Assembly (NCBI GenBank): GCA_025450975.1 | Contig: JANWLI010000098.1 | Span: 1 to 9,715, forward strand | Length of the DNA stretch: 9,715 nt | Direction of reading: 5' to 3' | Origin: Candidatus Kapaibacterium sp. | GTDB lineage: Bacteria; Bacteroidota; Ignavibacteria; Palsa-1295 | In this document: positions 1 through 6,158 of the stretch, piece by piece | Layout: each line of letters begins with the position of its first letter | How positions within the stretch are numbered: the stretch's first letter is position 1 | Made by a program: the position numbers and the translations under genes | Notes under the pieces: generated by a model | What the model was told of the DNA's origin: nothing | The model's input: the letters and a program-made list of their open reading frames with translations, nothing else | Databases searched by the model: none

Positions 1-434
1 AAACCTGTATTGCACCACTGCGGCGAGTTCGGCGCGGCCATCTGCTTTAAGAGCATGTAGACCATCTCGTCGTAGTAGGACTCGGCATCGGCTTTGGTCG
101 CAAAGTACCCGTGCTCTTCGCCCCAGGCGCGCCAGCAACCGGCTAAGCGGTGCGCGACCTGCTTGATCGAACGCTCCGGACCGAGCACGGGCTTGCCCGT
201 CTCGTCGAGAATGGACTTCCCTGCAGCATCTGTCTGCGGGACTCCTGCCTTGCGGAAATACTTCTGGGCAAGGATATCGGTCGCGACCTGCGACCATCCG
301 CGGGGCACTTCGATATCCTGCATATCGAAAATGGGCTTGCCGTCGGGATTACGCAGTACGCTTGCGCGCAGTGTGTATTCAAACTGCTCGTAGGGGCTGG
401 TTCCTTTTTTGGTAAAGCGACGAATAACCTTCAT
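1..434 (-). CDS. nrdJ: Adenosylcobalamin-dependent (class II) ribonucleotide reductase, N-terminal fragment
   Basis: The minus-strand frame is open from an ATG at 434-432 to the left edge, giving about 144 residues of a much longer protein. It begins MKVIRRFTKKGTSPYEQFEY, then has EVPRGWSQVATDILAQKYFR, a GYF segment followed by YYDEM, and ends in QMAAPNSPQWCNTGL. This series is typical of the N-terminus of the large B12-dependent ribonucleotide reductases, which reduce ribonucleotides to deoxyribonucleotides in the cytoplasm with a cobalamin-generated thiyl radical and work with or without oxygen. Catalytic cysteines and the allosteric and C-terminal domains lie outside the window. The start is supported because the frame is closed upstream by a TGA and there is no other upstream ATG. 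No Shine-Dalgarno sequence is visible. As I recall the family, the last motif usually reads WFNTG; here Cys replaces Phe. Transcription is divergent from the S41 peptidase gene. Confidence 0.9.
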   Translation of the reverse strand, partial: MKVIRRFTKKGTSPYEQFEYTLRASVLRNPDGKPIFDMQDIEVPRGWSQVATDILAQKYFRKAGVPQTDAAGKSILDETGKPVLGPERSIKQVAHRLAGCWRAWGEEHGYFATKADAESYYDEMVYMLLKQMAAPNSPQWCNTG

Positions 435-461
435 ACGTTCGTATGGTCTAAAAATCTTGTG

Positions 462-494
462 ATTACAATATCAACAACCGACTAGTACAGCAAA
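462..494 (-). promoter_or_regulatory. Candidate Bacteroidota-type promoter for nrdJ
   Basis: On the minus strand, TTTG (494-491) is followed after exactly 20 nt by TATTGTAA (470-463). This partly matches the Bacteroidota primary-sigma consensus TTTG-N19-21-TAnnTTTG; the second box lacks the final TTTG. It would place the transcript start roughly 20-25 nt before the nrdJ ATG at 434. A small palindrome, TTGT-GATT-ACAA (457-468), overlaps the downstream box and could be an operator or chance. This is pattern matching only. Confidence 0.3.
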
Positions 495-502
495 TTCAGG
501 CG

Positions 503-528
503 GGAAAGGCTCAAGTCTTGGGGCTTCC
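503..528 (-). other. Imperfect hairpin upstream of nrdJ
   Basis: AAGGCTCAA (506-514) pairs with TTGGGGCTT (518-526) around a GTC loop, with one G/G mismatch and one G-U pair. GG (503-504) and CC (527-528) extend the stem past a bulged A505. On the minus strand a further long-range pairing of CGGGGA (592-587) with TTCCCG (506-501) can be drawn, and a small CTGC/GCAG hairpin lies inside it. Terminators are not expected between divergent genes, so it may be a leader-RNA structure, a regulatory site or chance. If the 462-494 promoter is used, the hairpin would not be in the nrdJ transcript. Confidence 0.3.
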
Positions 529-701
529 GGTGAGTCCTCCGCACTTCCTGCGTTTTTAGGGCAGAAAGAACTGATTTTCAAGTGGCTCCCCGTAATTAAA
601 AAATTGCGGAGAAGTGAAATGCAAAATTGCGAAAAAGAATTTGCAATTCCAAGCGAAAGTACCCCTTATTTGTCCACCATCTTTCTCACAATGTTGACGA
701 G

Positions 702-710
702 TTATCCACA
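702..710 (+). promoter_or_regulatory. Perfect DnaA-box sequence
   Basis: TTATCCACA matches the canonical high-affinity DnaA binding site at all nine positions. A degenerate second copy, TTGTCCACC (669-677), differs at two positions. DnaA is known to regulate ribonucleotide reductase operons such as nrdAB of E. coli, so a site between nrdJ and its divergent neighbour is plausible as regulation. A single 9-mer in a window of this size has a few percent probability by chance. Confidence 0.35.
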
Positions 711-829
711 TTAATTTCACGCCAGCCCCCTACCCCTTGCAGCACAACAGACTGCCATTTTGGCACGCTTTTTACTAGCATACTACCCAAAATGTGAAAC
801 AAGACTTCGGGTGCCTCGTTGATTCACAG

Positions 830-2221
830 ATGCGACTTCTTGCTCACAGCTTCATTTTTCAACTACTTTTTCTCACTTCCGGACTCATAACTCCATCAAT
901 AGTGATGGCTGACCCGCGCAATGATCTCCGGGGAGCATGGCTCCTGGAAATCTACTCGAACGATATAGGATTTGTACGTACGGTTGTACGCATAGAGACT
1001 GAAGACAGCACGTTCGAGGGGCATTCGCGCGAAGGTGTTTCAGGAGATATCCTTGGGTGGTGGACAGATCTCTTGGCAGGCATTTTCAGTAACGATTTTG
1101 AGGATGGCGCATTGATCCATCTGCATCAGGGTACATTTACGCATACCGGTGGGGGGACCAGCTTTCGTGCAATTTTTGGAAGTGCACTTGGAGCATATCG
1201 TCTTGATGGGTCTATCATAGACGGCCGTATGCAGGGCGAACTCTCCAGAGGTCGCCTACGCAACGGGACGATCCGTGGCTCGAAGATCCTCCCGCAACTT
1301 CCATTAGAGAATTATTCCTCTCTCGCAAGAAAGATCGTCGACACAACGGAAGCGCACTTTTATCATTCAGGTCTTGCGGCCAGCGATAACTGGATAGACT
1401 TTCGCCAGGAATTTGGTGAACTATCGGCTAAGGCCGGTGACGATGTAGAGATGATCTTCAGCTTTTACAACCTCGCTCGCTCACTACCGTTCTCACACTT
1501 TTATCTCTATCAGAATAAGTCCGACACCCTTGCACGACCCGATACCTCACAATCAACGAAGGATCTGACGATTGAAGATATCTCCGATTCCGTTATCCTC
1601 TTGCGTATCAGTTCGTTCGCAGGATCTTCGGCTGCCATCGATTCGGTCTTTGCCATGATCATTGCAAAACAAAAGCCCTATCTTGTGATCGATCTACGCG
1701 GCAATCAGGGAGGTAATATTTCGGCGATGCGGGTGATCTCACATCTGATAGACTCAGAAGTATGGGGAGGTGTATTCGTTACACGAAAGTGGTTTGAAAC
1801 GCACGCTAAACCGCCGACAATAAATTCGTATTCCCAATTTCCACTCCTTGACGAAGCAAACCTGGATCTTTTGTTTCGCGGTCTTCACAATGAGCCCGGA
1901 GTTTGCTTGAAAGCAAGGCCAGCAGTGCATCGGTATCGGGGAAAGGTCTCCGTACTTACGGACCGGCAAACAGCAAGCGCTTGCGAGCCGTTAGTCTTTG
2001 GCCTGAAAAAACATCATCTGGCGACCATTATTGGCGAACGAACGGCCGGTGCCATGCTCAATGGCGAACAATTTTCCCTCGACGCTTCCTGGACATTGAC
2101 AATCCCGACAGCCGAATACTATACACCAGATGGATCTCGCATTGACCAGATCGGCGTGGAACCCGATATTGAAGTCGATGCCGAAGAAGCACTCAGCTAT
2201 GCACTACGGCATCTAAAATAA
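830..2221 (+). CDS. Secreted S41-family (tricorn/IRBP-like) serine peptidase
   Basis: This 463-residue protein begins with a signal peptide: MRLLAHSF, a hydrophobic core, then a likely cleavage site at VMA/DP near residue 25. The signal peptide is the reason for choosing ATG 830; the frame also opens at GTG 794, which adds 12 polar residues. Residues 30-155 form a Gly-rich, probably beta-stranded domain that I do not recognise. The S41 peptidase domain follows: a helical part, SH at 222-223, IDLRGNQGG (287-295), TASACE with the likely nucleophile Ser383, then GERTAGA and IGVEPDIEVD near the end. No PDZ domain is apparent. The Lys that forms the Ser/Lys dyad in Ctp/Tsp proteases, expected 25 residues after the Ser, is Ala408. 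The SH pair and an acidic residue (Asp439) instead fit the tricorn-type arrangement. It probably cleaves peptides in the periplasm or outside the cell; its substrate is unknown. It stands alone and ends just before a strong hairpin. Confidence 0.85.
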   Translation: MRLLAHSFIFQLLFLTSGLITPSIVMADPRNDLRGAWLLEIYSNDIGFVRTVVRIETEDSTFEGHSREGVSGDILGWWTDLLAGIFSNDFEDGALIHLHQGTFTHTGGGTSFRAIFGSALGAYRLDGSIIDGRMQGELSRGRLRNGTIRGSKILPQLPLENYSSLARKIVDTTEAHFYHSGLAASDNWIDFRQEFGELSAKAGDDVEMIFSFYNLARSLPFSHFYLYQNKSDTLARPDTSQSTKDLTIEDISDSVILLRISSFAGSSAAIDSVFAMIIAKQKPYLVIDLRGNQGGNISAMRVISHLIDSEVWGGVFVTRKWFETHAKPPTINSYSQFPLLDEANLDLLFRGLHNEPGVCLKARPAVHRYRGKVSVLTDRQTASACEPLVFGLKKHHLATIIGERTAGAMLNGEQFSLDASWTLTIPTAEYYTPDGSRIDQIGVEPDIEVDAEEALSYALRHLK

Positions 2222-2225
2222 AAAC

Positions 2226-2253
2226 AGCGGCGGGGTTGGGGACTCCCGCCGCT
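2226..2253 (+). terminator. Hairpin terminator after the S41 peptidase gene
   Basis: A perfect 9-bp GC-rich stem, AGCGGCGGG (2226-2234) and CCCGCCGCT (2245-2253), has a 10-nt loop and begins 4 nt after the TAA stop. There is no T-run after it on the plus strand; the A-rich sequence before it would be a T-run only for minus-strand transcription, where no gene is seen. Position and strength favour transcription termination or 3'-end stabilisation of the peptidase mRNA. The 167 bases from here to recQ show no clear promoter. Confidence 0.6.
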
Positions 2254-2420
2254 ATAAAGAGAGGACTCTGGTTTGACGAATATTAACTGACTATCTGGAT
2301 TCGGAGTCAAAAATAATAGCAATCAGCCAAAATCCCACTACTTGGTTACTACGTGTTTTAGTTTTAAGCTTAGGAATCTGAAGGACACGAATAAACACTT
2401 GCCACGTGTTCACTCCTAGC

Positions 2421-4169
2421 ATGAATACCATTCAGGAAGCGCTTTCCACGATCTTCCGCATCTCCTCTTTCCGCTCCCATCAGGAGGCGGTGGTTGAGTC
2501 CGTGCTGGCAGGGCGGGATACGCTTGTGGTGATGCCGACGGGCGGGGGGAAGTCGCTGTGCTACCAGTTGCCGGCGGTCTTGAGTGAGGGGACGGCGCTT
2601 GTGGTGTCGCCGCTGATCGCGCCGATTAAAGATCAGGTCGATAAGCTTACGCGCCTCGGCGTGCCGGTCGTAGCGCTTAACAGCTCCGTGCAGTATGACG
2701 ATATGAGCCGCGCGCTTGAGACTATCGCCCATGGTGAGGCGAAGCTGGTCTACGTTTCGCCGGAGCGATTAGAGTCGCCGAAGTTCAGGGAGTTCATCAA
2801 GTATATTCCGCTTTCGTTTATCGCTATCGACGAAGCGCACTGCATCAGCGAGTGGGGGCACGATTTCCGCACAAGCTACCGCCGCATTCCGGATTTCTAT
2901 AACATCTTCGAGAAGCGTCCGCCCATCATCGCGCTCACGGCAACGGCGACGCCAACCGTACGCGGCGATATCATTTCACAACTGCAGCTTCACGATGCGA
3001 ATGCCTTCGTCGCAGGTTTTGCGCGGCCGAATATTCGCTACGGTGTGCGGCGCGGCTATGAGAAGAAAGATCTCGTCGCAGAGCTTGCCGATGTTGCGGG
3101 TGGAAGTACGGTCGTCTACTCATCGTCACGTGCGCGGACGGATGAGATATCGCTGCATCTGCGACAGCAGGGCATCGAAGCGGAAAGCTATCATGCAGGC
3201 ATGAGTAATAATGAGCGTCTCGGCGTGCAGGAGCGGTTTCAGAGCGGGCGCACGCGCGTCATCGTGGCAACGAGCGCCTTCGGTATGGGAATCGACAAGG
3301 CCGATGTGCGAGCCGTTATTCATTACGATATTCCGGCGACGATCGAATCGTATTACCAGGAATCCGGCCGCGCTGGTCGCGACGGTGCGGAGTCGTTTGC
3401 GATCCTCCTCTATAATAGCGGCGATGAGAATCTGCACGAGTTCATGATGAGACGCAACTTCCCTACGCGCGCCGAGCTGATGATGACGTATAACGTCATC
3501 CGCGAAGCTGCTGCGACGACGCTGGGATTTGAACATGAGCAGAGTATCGTCATCGGCGAACAGGCGATCAAGCGGCAGATCCCGAAGCTCTCGGCGAATG
3601 TCGGGCGGATCATTGAAGTACTCGACGAAGCAGGATTCCTCACCGTGGAAGAAAGTACGCCGCTTGCATCGGCTCAGGTGGAGATGCTGCTGAGTTCGCA
3701 ACAAGTCGATGAGCTGATCTTCAAAACGCGCTCGAGCGACCAGATCAAAATGCTGAAGCATTTCCAGGGACTGCGCCGCGATACGCGCAACTCTGTGCTC
3801 GCCATCGACGAAGAGCATCTGATCACAAAGCTAACATTCGACCGCACGCAGTTACGATCGACAGTGCGCACGCTCGAATCGAAAGGCGCGATCCGCTACC
3901 TGTCCCTCCCCTCCCGCACAAACAGCAAAAGTTATACGATCAGACTGCGCGCAGCGGAGATCACGGAAGACGATTTGCAGAACGCCTTCGCGCATCTTGA
4001 CGAGCGGATGGCGCATGCGACAGAGAAGCTTCAGCAGATGGTCACATATGCGACGGGCTGGAATTGCCGGACGCAGACGATGCTTGCGTATTTCGGGGAG
4101 TCCTCTGGGCCGTGCGGGACGTGCGATGTTTGTGTGTCGGGGAATGTGGTAGATCCGTTGCAATTTTAA
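2421..4169 (+). CDS. recQ: RecQ-family ATP-dependent DNA helicase, short form with C-terminal zinc site
   Basis: This 582-residue protein is a 3'-5' superfamily 2 DNA helicase that unwinds branched and recombination DNA during repair. Visible motifs in order: motif 0 with FRSHQ (17-21), Walker A PTGGGKS (Lys44), DEAH (137-140) in DEAHCISEWGHDFR, TATATP, GMGID, and the arginine-finger motif SGRAGRDG from residue 315. A winged-helix-like region follows, with ILDEAGFL-type and LESKGAIRYL segments. The zinc ligands Cys549, Cys565, Cys568 and Cys571 lie only 11 residues from the end. In E. coli RecQ the zinc module comes right after the helicase core and an HRDC domain ends the protein. Here zinc is last and HRDC is absent, a layout I recall from Bacteroidota homologues. 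ATG 2421 was preferred over GTG 2406 because motif 0 then sits at the usual distance; neither has a ribosome site. Confidence 0.92.
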   Translation: MNTIQEALSTIFRISSFRSHQEAVVESVLAGRDTLVVMPTGGGKSLCYQLPAVLSEGTALVVSPLIAPIKDQVDKLTRLGVPVVALNSSVQYDDMSRALETIAHGEAKLVYVSPERLESPKFREFIKYIPLSFIAIDEAHCISEWGHDFRTSYRRIPDFYNIFEKRPPIIALTATATPTVRGDIISQLQLHDANAFVAGFARPNIRYGVRRGYEKKDLVAELADVAGGSTVVYSSSRARTDEISLHLRQQGIEAESYHAGMSNNERLGVQERFQSGRTRVIVATSAFGMGIDKADVRAVIHYDIPATIESYYQESGRAGRDGAESFAILLYNSGDENLHEFMMRRNFPTRAELMMTYNVIREAAATTLGFEHEQSIVIGEQAIKRQIPKLSANVGRIIEVLDEAGFLTVEESTPLASAQVEMLLSSQQVDELIFKTRSSDQIKMLKHFQGLRRDTRNSVLAIDEEHLITKLTFDRTQLRSTVRTLESKGAIRYLSLPSRTNSKSYTIRLRAAEITEDDLQNAFAHLDERMAHATEKLQQMVTYATGWNCRTQTMLAYFGESSGPCGTCDVCVSGNVVDPLQF

Positions 4170-4208
4170 CGCAAAGGTCGCAAAGGGTAGCGCAAAGGTC
4201 ACAAAGAG
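4170..4208 (+). repeat. 9-nt tandem repeat array CGCAAAGGT
   Basis: Directly after the recQ stop come CGCAAAGGT (4170-4178), CGCAAAGGG (4179-4187), a TAG spacer, CGCAAAGGT (4191-4199) and CACAAAGAG (4200-4208). The core CRCAAA recurs every 9 nt, with the spacer adding 3. It lies in the 86-nt gap between recQ and the sigma-factor gene and encodes nothing recognisable. The array upstream of the PLP enzyme gene (9072-9116) has the same period and a similar core on the opposite strand. Similar short-period arrays occur in intergenic regions of many environmental genomes; their function is not known to me. Confidence 0.75.
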
Positions 4209-4255
4209 TAAAAAATCCTGAAACAAGCGCCTTCGTCACGGGTTACTCCCATACG

Positions 4256-4828
4256 ATGGCGGAAAATGTCAGATCGGCAACGGATTCACAGCTTTATGCC
4301 CTGCTTCGCGCAGAAGACGGGCAGAAAGAAGCTGCTTTTGCCGAACTCTATAGCCGCTATTCGTCGCGCGTCTGGCTCTATTGCCGGCGCATCGTCGGCG
4401 ATGAAGCCCTTGCGCAGGACCTTTTTCAGGATACGTTCTTACGCTTCCTGAACAGCGCTGCACAGGAGCGCGAAATGACGAACGTGCCCGCGTACCTACT
4501 ACGGATTGCCCGCAATCTTTGCCTGAACGCCAAACGCGATCATAAGACGACCGTTGCGCTCGAAGATTTCCATTTTCAATTCGAAGACCGCTCCGCCGAG
4601 CATGCAGAGCTTGCACGGCTCGTAGCAATGGCGCTCGACCTTTTGCCCGACGATCATAAGGAAGCGCTCTCGCTGCAAACCTATGGCGGACTCTCGTACA
4701 AAGAGATCGCCGATATTATGGATGTCCCGATGACGACCGTCCGTAACTGGATCGTCCGGGCAAAGAGGCGGATGCGCGAGATCTTAACTCCGTATCTGGC
4801 CGACGTTCCGGTACGCGTAAAGAAATGA
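4256..4828 (+). CDS. ECF-subfamily RNA polymerase sigma factor
   Basis: This 190-residue protein has the two-domain layout of extracytoplasmic-function sigma factors, which redirect RNA polymerase to a dedicated regulon after an envelope signal. Region 2 covers about residues 25-95: FAELYSRYSSRVWLYCRRIV, then DLFQDTFLRFL (the core-binding and -10-recognising part) and AYLLRIARNLCLNAKR. Region 4 covers about 125-180: LLPDDHKEALSLQTYGGLSY, KEIADIMDVP and TTVRNWIVRAKRRMRE, the helix-turn-helix for -35 recognition. No region 1 or 3 is present, as expected for this group. The frame stays open upstream into recQ, but ATG 4256 gives a normal ECF length. The next gene starts 12 nt after the stop, so the two are almost certainly co-transcribed and the next product is the likely anti-sigma factor. 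Confidence 0.93.
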   Translation: MAENVRSATDSQLYALLRAEDGQKEAAFAELYSRYSSRVWLYCRRIVGDEALAQDLFQDTFLRFLNSAAQEREMTNVPAYLLRIARNLCLNAKRDHKTTVALEDFHFQFEDRSAEHAELARLVAMALDLLPDDHKEALSLQTYGGLSYKEIADIMDVPMTTVRNWIVRAKRRMREILTPYLADVPVRVKK

Positions 4829-4831
4829 GGA
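4827..4831 (+). promoter_or_regulatory. Possible Shine-Dalgarno for the anti-sigma gene
   Basis: GAGGA overlaps the sigma-factor stop codon and ends 9 nt before the ATG at 4841. It is one of the few Shine-Dalgarno-like sites in the window and would allow translational coupling of the two genes. Confidence 0.35.
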
Positions 4832-4840
4832 TCTATCTAT

Positions 4841-6091
4841 ATGAGTGAACGAATGACACCGTCCGATCTCGTCTACCTCTTCGTCGATGGCGAAGCGACA
4901 GGCGCCGAACGCACGGAAATGTACGCTGCGCTTGCGACGGATAACGACTTGCAGTCCGAGTTCGAAGACGCACTGCGCCTCAAGCAAACGGTCGACGAAG
5001 AGATCGCCGTTACTGCGCCGCCCTACGAAGCGACGAAGGCTCTGTTCATGAAGGCAGGCTTTTCGATGCCTGTGCCGATCGCAGGTGGCGAAGCAATTGC
5101 GCCCGTCATCTCGCATGTTGCCGAAAGCGGCATCTTCACTGCGCTAAAATCTTTGATCGCTCCGTTCTTCGTCACGACCGGCATTATCGCCACAGGCGTT
5201 GTCAGCATGCCGTTCTTCGAGCGTATCGAAACGGGCACGTCGCAAGCCTCGCAAGTTAGTACACCGGTAGCACAAGTTTTCCCGACAAATACGACGACGA
5301 ATACTGCTATCGCCGAAACAGTGCCTGCAACTACTGAGCAAGCTACGAATGAGCAGCCGGTAGTTACTCGTACGATCAATCGCGAAGCACGTAACAATGC
5401 GAGCGTTTCGCAGACTGTCGCTACTCCGTTCGAGCCGCAGGACGTCGTGCCTCCGGTTACGGTGGTCGACGAAGCCAAAGTAATGGAGATCCCTGCGATC
5501 TCTTCTGTCCGGCAAGAGCACATTCGCCAGGACTATCCTTCAAGTGTTTTGATTCATGAATCTCCGGTACGGATCCAGCAACTTGCAGACATCCGTACGG
5601 AAACGGTGGATGAGCCGAAAGATCTTTGGTTCGAAGTTCACCGGATCACCGACCTGAGCATGTTTCCGTCACGACCGACGGATGGTGCGCGGGACCTGGC
5701 GATCAACAACGTTGCTTTGAGCGCAGAATACCAGATCACGCCAACTTCGCGTCTTGGTCTTGCTGCCGGCACTGAAACATTCCCGCACTACACAGTTAAC
5801 GCCGATACTTCACTGACCGAACGGTGGAATATCGTCTGGGGCGGCGTCCGCTATACGATGACAACATCGCAGTTGGCGCTCGGTCCGATCGTACCATCGC
5901 TGAGCTTCCTCGTCGGAGGAGCGTCGACCGGCCCGGTGGGCAAGGCCGCGCTCGCGATGACGTGGCAACCCGATGATCGCGTAAGCTTCACTGGCGGGAT
6001 CGAGATGACAGGGCTCATCTACCACTACGGCACCAATTGGCGCGTCGGTGGTAAGCTGGGAGCGACCTACAGTGTGGCAGTCAGATTTTAG
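4841..6091 (+). CDS. Dma-like anti-sigma factor with single TM helix and C-terminal beta-barrel-like domain
   Basis: The 416 residues divide into four parts. Residues 1-70 are a small acidic helical domain (SDLVYLFVDGEATGAERTEM), of the kind seen at the N-terminus of anti-sigma factors but without the HxxxCxxC zinc motif. Residues 104-125 form one hydrophobic segment (IAPFFVTTGIIATGVV), predicted to cross the inner membrane. Residues 126-262 are rich in Thr, Val, Ala and Gln and low in complexity, probably an extended periplasmic linker. Residues 262-416 alternate polar and hydrophobic residues in about eight strands, ending SVAVRF, with the terminal Phe typical of outer-membrane barrels. There is no N-terminal signal peptide. 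Position 12 nt behind an ECF sigma gene supports the anti-sigma role. The whole layout matches my recollection of Dma1 of Bacteroides thetaiotaomicron, a dual-membrane-spanning anti-sigma factor. Alternatively the C-terminus could be a soluble periplasmic beta domain. Confidence 0.75.
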   Translation: MSERMTPSDLVYLFVDGEATGAERTEMYAALATDNDLQSEFEDALRLKQTVDEEIAVTAPPYEATKALFMKAGFSMPVPIAGGEAIAPVISHVAESGIFTALKSLIAPFFVTTGIIATGVVSMPFFERIETGTSQASQVSTPVAQVFPTNTTTNTAIAETVPATTEQATNEQPVVTRTINREARNNASVSQTVATPFEPQDVVPPVTVVDEAKVMEIPAISSVRQEHIRQDYPSSVLIHESPVRIQQLADIRTETVDEPKDLWFEVHRITDLSMFPSRPTDGARDLAINNVALSAEYQITPTSRLGLAAGTETFPHYTVNADTSLTERWNIVWGGVRYTMTTSQLALGPIVPSLSFLVGGASTGPVGKAALAMTWQPDDRVSFTGGIEMTGLIYHYGTNWRVGGKLGATYSVAVRF

Positions 6092-6110
6092 TTGGTCATT
6101 CTTTTTACAA

Positions 6111-6142
6111 TTTGAGCGACCTCTAAGTATTCTCTAACTTAT
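6111..6142 (+). promoter_or_regulatory. Candidate Bacteroidota-type promoter for the WDP lipoprotein gene
   Basis: TTTG (6111-6114) is followed after exactly 20 nt by TAACTTAT (6135-6142), a good partial match to TTTG-N19-21-TAnnTTTG. It lies in the 67-nt gap after the anti-sigma gene and would start transcription about 10 nt before the ATG at 6159. The lipoprotein could therefore be expressed independently of the sigma operon, or by both routes. The match is by eye only. Confidence 0.4.
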
Positions 6143-6158
6143 TCTCAAAGAACAATCT

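Larger units (their letters stand above)
435..829. other. Divergent intergenic region between nrdJ and the S41 peptidase gene
   Basis: Nearly 400 bases without a convincing gene separate two divergent coding regions, so both promoters should lie here. It holds a promoter candidate for nrdJ (462-494), an imperfect hairpin (503-528) and a perfect DnaA-box sequence (702-710). At 601-650 an AT-rich tract has TGCAAA (620-625) and TTTGCA (640-645) as inverted repeats. A weak rightward promoter candidate has TTGGCA at 760-765 and TACTAC at 781-786, with poor 15-nt spacing. I searched the nrdJ leader side for a cobalamin riboswitch B12 box and for paired NrdR boxes and saw neither. Short open frames here cross into the nrdJ region in other frames and have no family signal. 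Confidence 0.6.

Noticed and set aside
94..485. Plus-strand open frames across the left end
   Set aside because: They lie opposite the nrdJ coding frame, which has strong family motifs; the plus-strand translations are Arg/Ser/Cys-rich with no domain.
495..600. Cobalamin or SAM riboswitch upstream of nrdJ
   Set aside because: No B12 box on the minus strand. GCGGAGGACT is only a passing likeness to the SAM-I core, without its GAUGA segment or closing stem.
702..710. Chromosomal replication origin
   Set aside because: Only one perfect DnaA box and no box cluster, AT-rich unwinding element or dnaA/dnaN neighbour.
794..829. Upstream GTG start for the S41 peptidase
   Set aside because: It adds 12 polar residues before an otherwise clean signal peptide, so ATG 830 fits export better.
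3126..3818. 230-residue minus-strand frame within recQ
   Set aside because: It lies opposite conserved helicase motifs and shows no protein family signal.
4170..4208. CRISPR array
   Set aside because: Units are 9 nt and contiguous, without spacers of 25-40 nt, and no cas genes are present.
4064..4255. 64-residue N-terminal extension of the sigma factor
   Set aside because: It overlaps the recQ zinc-site coding sequence and the repeat array; ECF sigma factors have no such extension.
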